Source: Luscinia megarhynchos (taxonomy: Eukaryota > Chordata > Aves > Passeriformes > Turdidae). Taken from it: 64,000 nucleotides of DNA. Position 1 is the stretch's first letter, and every line of letters starts with the position of its first letter. The stretch lies in contig JAPFBE010000002.1 of NCBI GenBank assembly GCA_034336665.1, positions 75,147,405-75,211,404 of the forward strand. The letters run 5' to 3'. The notes beneath the pieces were generated by a model. The model worked only from the letters and a program-made list of their open reading frames with translations. It did not search any database and was not told where the DNA came from. Below, piece after piece: positions 1-11,530 of this stretch. The translations under genes and the position numbers were made by a program.

Positions 1-76
1 GTCTCACATATCTTACATAACATTTCACAGATTCAGCCATCTCAAAAATGCCAGCATAAAGAGGATAAACATGTAC

Positions 77-3000
77 CTGCTAAAAGTGCGGAATTCTGCT
101 TTTTTGCTGCCAGGCTTCTTTCCAGAGATTGATGGTAAGTTATCATCACTGTCAAACATATCATTCTCTAAAATAGGATTTAAAGACAAGAGAAGTTTGT
201 TATCTTTACTGAATAGCTCATATTTGGCTCTTGCTTTAATACGCCTCTGAAATCAGTGCTGGAAACCATTTCTCTTGCATTTTGTTACTTGAATGCTATT
301 ATCTGAAGAGTACACCCTACCATAGATCTAAGAAGATTGCAAAAGTCTATACAAAGCTCTTCTATGTCCTATGATTTGCAGCAGGTATTATCTCTCCATT
401 GACAAACACTTGGGAGGTTTTTCCTTAGAATAAAGATGATCAGGAATTACTTCTGTAGTTCCTAGATACCAGAAAAGTCCTTCTCCCCTCAATTAGGCAT
501 TTCTTTACTATATGAGTAATAATCATTGGCTACATCAGTGGACAAAGGAAGGGTTACAGACATCATTTATATGAACTTCCATAAAGTTTTTGACATAGTA
601 CCTCACAGTGTCCTTCTCTTTAAATTGGAGACAGATGGATGTGATGGATGGACTGCTAGATGGATAAGAAAGTGGTTGGTTGGTCACATCCAGAAGGTAA
701 TGATTAATTGCTCAGAGTTCTAGTTGACATCAGTGACAAGTGGTCTCCCTCAGGGTCTCTACTGGGACTACTGTTATTTAATATATTCATTAATGACAGA
801 TGAAGGAATTGAGGGTAACCTCAGTAAATTAGCTGATGACATCAAGATGAGTAGTCCAGCTGACACACCTGAAGGACAGGATGCCATCCAGAGGGACCTG
901 GACAAGCTCAAGAACTGGGACAATAGGAATCTCATGAGGTTCAATAGCTCCAAGTTCCAGGTGCTGCTCTTGAGTCAGGGCAATCCCCAGTATCAACACA
1001 AGCTGGGGATGAACAGATCAAGAGCAGCCCTGTCAAGAATTACTTAGGGTTGCTGGTGGCTGAGAGGCTGGACATGATCCAGCAATGTGATCTTGCATCC
1101 CAGAAAGCCAATTGTATCTGGGGCTGCATCCAGAGTAGCGTGAGCAGCAGGGCCAGGGAGGGGATTCTGCCCCTCTGCTCTACTCTGTGAGACACCACCT
1201 GCAGTGCTGCATCAGCTCCTGGGTCCCAGCACAGGGCCACCAAGGTGGTGAGAGGGATGGAGCACCTCTGGTATGAGGAAAGGCTGAGAAAATTGCATTT
1301 ATTTAGCTTGGAAAAGACAAGGCTTCAGGGTGACCTACTTTTGGCTTTCCAGTACCTGCAGAAAACCTACAGGAAAGATGGAGAGGGGACTCCTTACAAG
1401 AGTATGTAGTGGGAGGACAAGGTGGAATGTGTTCAGACTGAAAGTAAGTTTAGATTGGATATTAGGAAAAAATTCTTTACTGTGAGAGTGGTGAGGCATT
1501 GAAACAGGTTGCCCAGAGAAGTCATAGATGCCCAATTCTTGGAAGTCTTCAAAGCCAGGCTGAATGGAGCTCTGAGCAACCTGGTCTTGTGGAAGGTGTC
1601 CCTGTCCAAGGCAGGAGGGCTGGAACTAGATCACCTTTAAGGTCCCTTCCAATGCAGATCATTCTATGATTCTACAGTTTGGAAGGAAGTGCTTCATGTG
1701 TGAAACCTTAGATGCATCTCTGAAATGATTAACGGGTGTGAGCTACTGTCTGTAACAGGGGGTCCACCAGAGAACCCATGGTTCTCCATGGATACTGCGA
1801 GTCACACACAGCTCCTACTCTCCACACGCAAAGAATGAAATTGCACTGTCATTATGGCTAAGAAGTTTGCATATTTTGGCTGCAGAAATCATAAGTTTTT
1901 GCTTTGGCAGGATTTTAAACAATTAGATGTCATTGTAATACCTCGGTTCTTCATCAGTGCAAGCTTTGCATGGGGAAATGCTCTCTGCAAGGCTTGTAAA
2001 ATTCTTTCCAGGGTGTTTTCTAACAGCGGCTTTGAAATAGCTGGTAGTGCTCTCCCAGGTGAAGCCCCAGCTCTCTGTGATGCTGGAACAATCTTCAGCA
2101 TGGCAGTGGCAAAATCTTTTGCTGTTACTTTAATCGACCTGGCATCTATCTTCAGTCTTTTGTCACTCTCATGTATCTGCGGATAGCGGCGGCGCAAAGC
2201 ACAGAGCCCAGCTTCAACACACAAGGCTTTGATATCAGCACCACAGAATCCTGACAAACAAAACAAGAACCACATGTTACACCAACATATATGTGTGTTA
2301 TATAGGTTAAAAGCTGTCTGGATGGCTGGGCCAAGAGTGTTGGTGAATGATGCTAATCCAGTTGGCAGAGGGTTCGCTTGTGATGCTCCCCAAGGCTCAG
2401 TACTGAGTCCAGTCCTTTTTAATACCTTTAGCAATGACATGGATGAGAGGATTGAGTACACCCTCAGTAAGATTGTGAACAACACTACGTTGGGTGGGAG
2501 TGCTGATCTGCTGCAGAGCAGGAAGGCTCTGCAGGGGGATCTGGACAGGCTGGATCAATGGGTATGAGGTTCAACAAAGCCAGGTGCTGGCTCCTGCACT
2601 TCAGTCACAGCCCCATGCAGTGCTACAGGCTGGGGGCACAGTGGCTGAACACTGCCCAGGGGAAAAGAACCCACACTCCTTTCAAACTCACCAACACATT
2701 TCTCAGCCAGGTCTTCAAGTAAGTTGTCTGATGGCTTCAGGGTCCAGTCTCGTGTATGAATTTTGAAAATTTCTAATCTTGCCTAGAAACAAAATGGTTG
2801 CATTTTAGTTGGCCTTAATTTTTCTCTTAAGAAAACAACCACAACAAAAAGCCCCCAAACCTCTCACACTAGTACAAATATTTTTCCTGTCTGCTAAACT
2901 TCGAAGTATTTTAAGCGGCAGTTATTAATACACTTGCTGCTTCTTCAAGCAAGAAATATAATCATTCTTAAATTCATACATCAAACTCTTGTGGTGGATG

Positions 3001-6000
3001 CAGTGAAATAAAAGACAGATGCATCTTCTATAAAAAGTGAATTTCATAAGTGTGAGACCTAAAGATTTTGAAGAACAAATTGCAGTAAAGCCTCATCTGC
3101 AAATAGATATTTTGCGTCAGAGAAAATTGTCTCAAATTTAGCAAAATTCCACAATGACGGTTTCAGTAGTTCATAAAATTTGCTTTTCTGACAGTTCATC
3201 CAAAGAAAACAGTCCCAGTCCATTTAGAATTGCTACAGTTGCTACCAAGAACAAAAACTGTGATTCAAGCTATTGTCACTTATCCAGGAATCTCAAACAT
3301 TGCCCATTCTCATCTCTGATCCTAGCAATCTCTTGGTACACAGATTAATTATAGCACACTTCTAGAATTCTTTTACAGCGAGGAATTGTGTATTAGATCT
3401 GTTTCATGGCACCTTGTCTCTTGTTCCTGAGAGCAGATAAATACTCGATATAAAGTTTGTGCTAAATGCACTGTTTCATGCACTTTTACTAGCCTTCAAT
3501 CCAATTAGCCTTTTATCTTTGCTCCAAAAATTGCCAAGAATGGCTGCAGATATCTCTCTTGTGTCCAAGCTGTGCACTACAGATGGAGACTTGCACTGCT
3601 CCACGATGCTGCCTTGTTACAGGGGTTTGTTATAAAGATGGACTTTGCCACAAAAGGTTGATTTGAAGTTCTGACCTCTTTGTTTGGCAAGTTGAAGCAG
3701 AATTCTCGTTCAAAGCGCCCAGGTCTTCGTAAAGCAGGATCTATAGAATCCAGTCTGTTGGTGGCTCCTATTACTATAACCTCTCCTCGGCTGGCTAAGC
3801 CATCCATAAGTGTCAGAAGTGTCCCCACAACGGAGCTAACAGAAAAATATAATTCTCATTCACTGGTTTAGTAAATTTTCTTCAGTGTCACATAACCTTC
3901 TCCACTGATCCTTCAAAAAGGACAAGTTTTTATTGACAAGATACTGATCAGTGAGAGAATCCTTTTAAGACATAGCAAAATTCAGATAAGGTAACACAGA
4001 CCTTGTACTGATACAAAGTTTAGTGAATTGTTTCCATTTATTGTGTAAAAATCATCTGAAATTCACTAGCACAGAATCACTGGTTTTCAGGTTAAATGAA
4101 GGTGTCGCATCAAGATAAATAGGTTGTGGTCTTCTTTTCACAAAGATCAAACATCTTCTACATAGACAAAAAACATGCCCTACCTATGAACTTGGTCTTG
4201 TTTGTTGGACCGTACAGGAGCAAGAGCATCGATCTCATCAAAGAAAATAATTGAAGGTCGCATCTGGTAGGCCTACAAAAAAAACACTGACATCAGAAAA
4301 ACAATACTCCTTGAAGGAGAAAATGCATTAAAGACATTATGGTTGGAAAGGCACTGGAACTAGATTTTTCATACCATCAAGGATGTCTCTTAATTAACCT
4401 AAAGTGAAACAGCAGCCTGTCAACAGAATACAGCAGCCTGACCCACTGAGACTGGGTGACAGGAAACAAATCATACCAGTAGTTTTTACTGCTATTTCAC
4501 AACCATGAGAACAGAGACAGGACTCAAAGTTTCTGGAAGTGACCTTCCACTACTAATTTAAATGAACATGTTTTCACCCTGCATCTGTTTCCCTCTCACC
4601 TAAAGCTACCATCTCACCTAAAGCTTCTTGTGACCTTTTTTGTGACTGAGATGTGCATATGGTGGAGGGTTTTTTGAGGGTGGTGGTTGTGATTTTCTTC
4701 TTTGCTTTACTAATCTTTTCATTACATCTCAAAAGACTCCACTGCAAAAGGGAATACTGATAATCCCATTTCAGTGGAAGGAGATTACAAAACATGAAAA
4801 AGAGTAAGTTCTTCTTGACCACAAAAAGTTAGTTACAATTCCAGCAGAACACATGGCATGCTTCAACCTTACCTGCTCAAATACTAAACGAAGCTGTCGT
4901 TCGGATTCTCCCACCCACTTGCTCATGCAGTCAGCAGCACTTCTCATAAAAAAGGTTACTTTCCTGTCACCTCTGCTACATTCATTAGCTAGTGCACGAG
5001 CAACCAGGGTCTTTCCAGTCCCTGGTGGGCCATAGAATAAACAGCCTCTACAATTTAAAAGAAAGATATTTTTTAAAAATCACACAAGAAAAAACATCAT
5101 GGAAAAGTATCTATTACAACCTCCATCCCTAAACCACACAATTTTGCTCTCTTAAGATGAACATTTTGTGGATAAGGTAGTAACAGCTGAAGTGTGAGAA
5201 AAGTCTAAAGTGTTCCTACACAATTCTGCAAAGCAGCAAATAAAATGAATAAAGAGAATAATGCAGATGTAAAAAATCTTGAGAAAAGATAGTAGCATCC
5301 CAGTTCTGACAAACCAACAAAGGTGGTTACAGTAGAGTGGAGCAAAACAAGAGCAAAGATTCTTCCTATACAGAATCTGAGACTGGGCTAACTTAGGAAT
5401 CATCAGGTTTTTTTCAATGATAACTGAATATTCATTCTTGTTTTCACAGAAGATTTGAGAGTAAACCATTTCATTCTCCCTTGAAAAGCTTTAATTTACT
5501 GGATTTGGTCTCCTTTTGCTGGTGATTAAGGAAGTAGTCTAAAAATGGGAAGGTATTCTGCATTTCTGTATTTCCAGCAATAGAAGATCCAATGCACTGC
5601 TGCTCAAAACCAATTTCAATGAATAAAGAAGCAAAACGCAAATTTTTCTTTTCAACATTTGTAATACATTTAAAGTCACTGGAAGCAAAGAATTTGAAGT
5701 CCTATTTCAATATACCATGACCAAGGATAAATAAAGCTAATGAATCTCTAATAATCTCATTTCATAACACAGAACTCACTTAGCTGTGTAAGAAGGTGAC
5801 AGATTCTTATTTTAGCCCAAGCACAAAAACACTGCAAAGTTCTAGTTGGAAGTCCCATCAATTGTAAAACTAATACCTGAAAATACTGAAAAAAAGGGTT
5901 GGTGTAAGATAGAACTGGACTTCCACAAAACAAACTACAATTAACTAGCAGCAGATAATTCCTTCCTGCTCACAAACTAATCAAGTCCACTTGCATGCCA

Positions 6001-9000
6001 GACTAAAGAAAAAAAAACTCCAACTTTTAAAGGACAGTTTTGCCACGCAATAAATCTCTGAACCTACATATATGCTATATTCTATCCTTTTTTTTTCTTA
6101 CTACTTTTTATTAGTGCTAAAAAGAACTATAAACACTGCTGAACATTTTGAAGCATGGAAACATGTTGATACCTCAGTTGAATATTCTCCTGAAAATAAC
6201 TGAGTTAAGAACTTATAGTTTTAAATGGTGTCTCTTACCTTGGAGGTTTAAATTTCAATATCTCAAAGACATCAGGATAAAGCAACGGCAAAATGACCAT
6301 CTCTTTTAAAGCTGAAATGTGGTCAGATAGACCACCCACACCATGAAATTGCACCTAAAGATAAAGTCAACAGAACATATGTTAAAGAAAGCTGCAACCT
6401 CTAGAAGGTTCCATCACAAATTGGATGTCAGTAGAAAGAAAATGTTAGTGGCAATTTGAAAATTGCTTGAGAGAACACTGTAAGCTGTAGATGGCCCATT
6501 ACTGGAAGCTTTCATAAATACTGCACATGCCTCACTGACACAGTGAAGTAAAAATACTTACTGAACCATCTATTTGCATTTGCTGCACGCCAGCCAGACT
6601 TGCTCCAATTTTCATGTGATCGCTGTGAACTTCATTTAAGTTGCCTTTCCGAGTTGCTTCAGTTTTTGTGTGATCATTTGAAGCTCCTTTTATGTGCTTT
6701 TTCTTAGAGTTGGCCGAAGGAGACCTGATTTGAGTTAGGGAGAAAGAAAAAAGTGCTTTTAATTTATGATGCAATTAGATGATTTTTGATTTTCTAATGA
6801 CAGCAAATGAATCCAAAATATTTTATAAATGAGCATAAACTTCCTAAATAGCTATTCATTCCAACTGTTTTAAGTTTAACGACCATGAGTAAATATAGAA
6901 CTTCAAACTGAGATAATTATTTTAACAACTCTTAGCACTTACAAATATGACTATTGCAACTTATAATTTAGAATTTTATTAGGCATTTTTCTTGTTTAAG
7001 GATAGTTTCATAAAGAAACATGAACTCTCCTGAGTGATTGAATAAAAAAATCCATTGAAACTTCCATACAGGCTCTCCCTGTAAACTGTCTTCAGTTTTA
7101 ATAAATTGTATCCTTCAAGACGAGGTCTTACTTTCTAACATTTTCAGAGAAACATTATGGCTTCCATTCCAGGAAAATGAATTTCATTACACAATCTCAG
7201 CCACAACCCTCACCATCACCTTACCAGTCACCAAAAATACAGAATTTTCAAATAAAATCTAATGGCTAGTAAAAAGGATGGCCTTCCCTGCAGTGTTTGC
7301 TCAGACTACCACAGTAATAATTTGTAATTATATTAATCCCTAACCAGTCCAAACCAGGCCAAAAAACCTTGAAAGCATTATTCAGTCATATGACCAACAG
7401 CACTCTTATAAAGGGGAGCTATCATAAACCACACACCAACCTTTTAGGTTTTTTGGCTGAATCTCTCCTTTTGACAAGTGAAGCACGGCTTCGTTTACGT
7501 TTTCTTATATCTATTGAAAGCAAAGAATTTACAATTTGTTTCAAACAAGTTTGAGAGAAACCAGGATAGTCAGAGGCAGAAAATGGGACAGGTATTATCT
7601 AAATTCAGGGGAAGGTTGAAAGAGGAGATGTTGGGTGGTTTAATCAGTGCACAATAGAAGTAAAAACACACACAGCTGATTTTTAAGAAAAATTGAAAAC
7701 CACAAGAGTAAGATTAAGATTATTAAGTGTCTTAATTGCTATGTTTTAAGGTAAATAGTTAATTTTTTTAGCTGAAAAGAAACAATAAGGATACCAAATG
7801 GCAAGGAAAAAAATAGAATGCTCACAGATACATGCATTCAATAAAATTTACTGGCAGAATGAAGTAAGAAATATAAAGAGAAATTGTGCACATGTATTTT
7901 CATTTTAAAAAGACTCTAAACCAACAACTGCCCACTTCCATGCAAGAAATTAGCTCTCAAGAGAAACTGTATATATATCTTATTGTATAACATAAGTTAT
8001 TGGGTCTGGCTGAGATGGCCTCACAGTGCTGTGCAGTGCCTTGGTAGCTGCAAAGGTGTTGATAACACACCAGTGTTTTGGCTGTTGCTGAGCAGTGCTG
8101 GCACACATCAGTGCTGCATCCCCAGCATTCCACTCCCAAGCAGTAGGCTGGCAAGATCCTGGGAGGGGACACACCTGAGACAGTTGACCCAAATTAACCA
8201 AAGGGATTTTCCATACCATATGACATCAGCTTAGCTATAAAAGTTAACAAAATTAGGGGGAAGGTGGGGCATTTGTAATTTAAAATGTTTGCATTCTGGA
8301 GCAATCACTGCACATGCTGAAGCCCTGCTTTCTGGGAAATGAGACATCACTTGCTGATGGGAAGTAGAAAACAAAACCTTTTTTTCATTGTTTGTACACA
8401 ACCTTTTTCTTTTGCTTTGGTGAACTGCCTTAACCTCCAAGTTGTCTTCCATCTTACTTTCTCTCCCCAGTTCAAGTGAGAAGCGGGAGGGACAGAGCAG
8501 CTTGGTGAGCACAGGTGTCCAGCCAGGGCCAGCCCAGCACACCTACTTTCCAGTGGAGACTGATAGCGCTCGACAGCTTTCCTCTGCCGGAAGGAGCGAC
8601 GCAGAGCTTTGCCTTCTTGTCCTTCATCCCTTTCTGGAGAAACTGCTGCACATCAACACAACGTTGGGCTGTGTAAGTACTGTTGCAAATGTAATGGATT
8701 CAAAACACACTCACTACATGATGTATTCCCTGTCCACAACTTCCTACTTCGTGAGCATTTAGGAAAATCATGGATTTTTTTTTTTCCTCTGAATATCTGC
8801 TCTGAGCTCACTACAGTAGGGCCCTAGAGATTACAGCCTGTAATGGCAATAGCAACATAAATTCTTTAACAGATGAAAAACAACAAGTAGTTCAGCCCAT
8901 CTCAATCGACAGGACAAGGCTTTTGGCTAGAGCATGGTCAAGAAAATTTAAAGCAGAAATAGCCTACAATGCTACCTTGATCATCGGATTTTTCATTGCT

Positions 9001-10047
9001 AGTTCTTCCCATATTGAGGCTTTCCTAATTAAGAAAAAGAAAAAAGATCAGTCAGAAATATGCAAAAAACCTGAGGGCATATTTGGGAGTTTTATAGCAA
9101 CATTATCAAGGTACTCCATGTACAAAAAAGGTTAAATTAGGCACAGGAGGGGAGAATGGGAGCATCTCTCTGGTACCCAGGATTAATAACAATTATTTCT
9201 GCTCTAAAATAGGGTTTAGTACATATGATAATTAAACACTTCACCAGATGCAAAAATGAGTGCATGAATTAATCCCAGGTAAATAATCCAAGAGTTTAGC
9301 AGAACCTAGGACAATGCAAATCCTAGCAGACAAAAAAAAATCATCCTGGCATTTTGGAGATGATAAACTAAGTATTATGGAAAATTCTGGTTTCAGAACC
9401 AGAATAGTTTAAAACCATCAAACAAACAAGTAAACAAACCAAAGAAAACATCAAGGAATTCAGATCTAAAAAACAAACAAAAAAAAAGACCTATCAAAGC
9501 AGCCTATGAAGATTTCAAGAAACAAAGCACCTTCCATTCAAAAAGACAGCAGACTAAATAGAGGAAAACTAAGAAGGAATATGGCTGCTGAATATAATTT
9601 TAACGTGAGTTCTCACAACAGAGACTACTTGAGCTAACAGGCAAGGCTGGCAAAAAGAGCCCAAACAGATATAGCAGGCATCAGTTTTTAGTAAGATTTG
9701 AAGGGAAAACTCAAGCCCTGAAACAGCTGTTCATAAGCAGAGTCCATTCAAAAGTCATAAGGCAATTCAGAAAGCATAGTTTACGGCATGTATTGCAGCA
9801 TTTCACTGTTATTTTTTAGTTTCTTCTGAAGAAGATATTTCCTCCACTGTTAGAGTGTAGATGTGACATGACTGCAAGGTATTCACTAAAGTGGAGAACA
9901 AAAATAAATAGTTTTCTGGGCTAAACTGCGCTTCGGAAGAAGTTTGTTGAGCTAAATAAAAAATGCAACTAAATAATTACTCTACCTGAAATACCTTACT
10001 AATCTTCTCCCTGTCATCCACTTTCTTGCCAACCCGCTTCTGAAGTA
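77..10047 (-). CDS. ATAD2-like: ATAD2/ATAD2B-like AAA+ ATPase gene, partial (12 exons, 3' end off window)
   Basis: Twelve minus-strand exons, in coding order: 9995-10047, 8976-9024, 8547-8645, 7441-7510, 6562-6724, 6239-6354, 4873-5047, 4184-4272, 3676-3835, 2692-2782, 1942-2250, 77-167. All have GT-AG borders and every phase joins without a break. The product carries [11 protein letters not shown], then an AAA+ domain: Walker A GPPGTGKT (exon 4873-5047), Walker B IIFFDEID (4184-4272), sensor and arginine-finger region [19 protein letters not shown] (3676-3835), then [14 protein letters not shown] and [11 protein letters not shown] (1942-2250). These are hallmarks of ATAD2 and ATAD2B, nuclear ATPases that bind acetylated histones. 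The second AAA domain and bromodomain would lie left of base 77. The first coding exon was not found. The N-terminal part is short and lacks the long acidic run of ATAD2. The sequence is more diverged from ATAD2 and ATAD2B than they are from each other, so it is probably a separate paralog. The ATPase residues look intact. Confidence 0.88.
530..1676 (+). mobile_element. CR1 LINE fragment with reverse transcriptase remnant and 3' end
   Basis: Broken reading frames here show CR1-type reverse transcriptase pieces: [13 protein letters not shown] near 570-620, SGLPQG near 740, and LADDIK (the remnant of the F/YADD catalytic box) near 825-845. They are followed by the conserved CR1 3' region, which ends in TCATTCTATGATTCTA at about 1676. 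Internal stops (for example at 721) mean the copy is dead. It sits in an intron of the ATAD2-like gene, in the opposite orientation. Confidence 0.9.
2300..2665 (+). mobile_element. CR1 LINE fragment (internal part)
   Basis: The sequence reads as a CR1 reverse transcriptase remnant: [17 protein letters not shown] around 2380-2430, a degraded ADD-box area around 2490, then [12 protein letters not shown] near 2530-2567. It lacks the CR1 3' tail. It lies between two ATAD2-like exons (1942-2250 and 2692-2782), opposite to the gene, and is only about 30 bases from the upstream exon's donor. Confidence 0.85.
3676..5047 (-). other. ATAD2-like: AAA+ catalytic core exons of the ATAD2-like gene
   Basis: Three adjacent exons (4873-5047, 4184-4272, 3676-3835) encode the ATP-binding core. 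The first begins with the [14 protein letters not shown]-loop and ends [11 protein letters not shown]. The second has [19 protein letters not shown] with the Walker B Asp-Glu pair. The third has the TLMDGL helix, the GATNR sensor Asn and the paired arginines of RRPGRFERE. Compared with remembered human ATAD2, the third exon differs at about ten positions, including [19 protein letters not shown] and FCFNLPNKE. All catalytic positions are kept. This points to an active ATPase, not a decayed copy. Confidence 0.88.
7984..8541 (+). mobile_element. Solo LTR of an avian ERVL-type endogenous retrovirus
   Basis: The block starts TGTATAACATAAGTTATTGG and continues with stretches typical of avian ERVL LTRs: AAGGTGTTGATAACACACCA, GTTTTGGCTGTTGCTGAGCA and GGGATTTTCCATACCATATG. 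A TATAAAA box lies at 8236-8242. The 3' end is GGGCCAGCCCAGCACA at 8541, so the element has TG...CA termini. No internal retroviral genes flank it, which fits recombination to a solo LTR. The five bases on each side (CTTAT at 7979-7983, CCTAC at 8542-8546) look like a decayed target duplication. The family assignment comes from memory of avian LTR consensus sequences. Confidence 0.75.
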
Positions 10048-11304
10048 CTAAGGTACAAAGTTGATATGCAAGAGCAAAGATAGGCAGGTACAAAAAGCCT
10101 CACTGAAACCAGCACACATAGCCAGTATGATGTTTCCACATCATATGCACAAAGCAAGTCATTGACCTCCAGCCAAGCTTTTCAACACCACTTAAAAATT
10201 AGGTCAAAAAGTTGACTTTTTTATAGAGAGATTTAAGAACAAGTGGTGAAGCATTTGCAAACAAACGCCATTTTCAGGTTTATTTTCTCCTCTTGCTGAA
10301 CACAATAAAAAATATAATTCACCACTAAAAAAAAAGAATTCTGAAGATCATATTAAGATACAAGAAAGAAATTATGGAAGTTTGTCATTACACTTACATT
10401 GCTCTGCATGATAGCATTAAGTCATTTTTAGTTCACAGCCTTCCTCAGACAGCAGACTCACAGAGTGCGTTGAAAGGAAGCTAAAAGGACCATGGACTTC
10501 AATCCTTAAGATTGCTTATTCTTCTTGTAAATGGAATTAAGGTCTTACACTGATTTTATATGACTACGTATGGTAGAAAGAACATCTCATTGCTGTTACA
10601 TTTTGCGAACCTTTCAGAAAACAATGTCAGTGTGGGCTTCACAAAGACACATAGACAGAAACACTAGGACTGCTCCACTTTGTACCCAACTTTCCATGTC
10701 CTAACTTGACCTGGCATTAGAAAATAAGCTTTAAGCTCAAAAGAAAAGTTTATTAAATATGAAGGTGCTTCTGACGCCAAGAAAACTGATTTGGAGGAAA
10801 AGTTTAATCTACTGAAAGTCACAACGTAGCATGATTGTTTTGGAGCACAGGAACCAGCCCACACACAACAAGAGGCTCAGGTGTGATGATCCCTCTGCAA
10901 CAGGCAATCCCGAAATGAGGACACCAGTAGCCAATTTAAACATTAGCTGTGCCCAAATTCTTTACACATGAAACACCTGCCAAACACATCCTTCTGAACA
11001 TACTCAGAACTGAAGTCTTAAACAGCCACAAGAACCTGTTGCCAAGAACGGCTCATGTTCAAGAGCTTGGCTGCAATGCACAAAGGCCAACGCTTTATAT
11101 AACTAGCATTTGAACAATAATGACAGGACATACCCATGCAGGCAGAGTAAAAGAGAGGGACCCTGTGTGCCAGCTGCAGCGGAATGTTTACAGAAAGGCC
11201 CTGAGGCTGCTTAGCAACAGCCCCTCTCCGAAGTTCCGGCCTTGCCACACCCAGCCCTGCTGGGACTCTGCTGCGAAGGCCCGCTAGCAGCCCAGAACTT
11301 CCCA
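10048..11304. other. Region upstream of the first recognised ATAD2-like exon, no gene found
   Basis: No exon with convincing splice sites and homology was seen here on either strand. The stretch 11160-11300 is richer in GC and CpG than its surroundings and could be near the 5' end of the ATAD2-like gene, but no start codon or first exon could be assigned. Confidence 0.4.
11206..11218 (+). promoter_or_regulatory. X-box-like motif (possible RFX site)
   Basis: The motif GCTGCTTAGCAAC has a perfect right half (AGCAAC) and a weak left half of an RFX X-box. It lies in a small GC-richer island that could be the promoter of the minus-strand ATAD2-like gene. This rests on one degenerate motif only. 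Confidence 0.2.
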
Positions 11305-11530
11305 ACTGCAGAATCATGGAATGGTTTGGATTGGTGGGAACCTTCAAAGATCATTTGATTTCAGCCTCTCTGCCATGAAAGGGACCCCTTTCACCAGACC
11401 AGGAGGCTCGTCCAGGTGGCCTGCAGTGGGGTATCCACAGCCTGTTCCAGCTCCTGGCCAGCCTCCCACCAAGGGCCCACTGTACATGTAGGGAAGTGTC
11501 AGCCTAAACACATCTATCTCTTGCTGCCAG
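11305..11530 (-). mobile_element. CR1 LINE 3' fragment, reverse orientation
   Basis: It begins with the complement of the CR1 3' terminus (CAGAATCATGGAATGGTTTG) and continues with the usual antisense CR1 sequence, including GGGACCCCTTTCACCAGACC and CCACAGCCTGTTCCAG. It sits in intergenic DNA upstream of the ATAD2-like gene. Confidence 0.85.

Noticed and set aside
526..1243. Apparent small proteins of 65 and 107 codons
   Set aside because: These are broken pieces of the CR1 reverse transcriptase.
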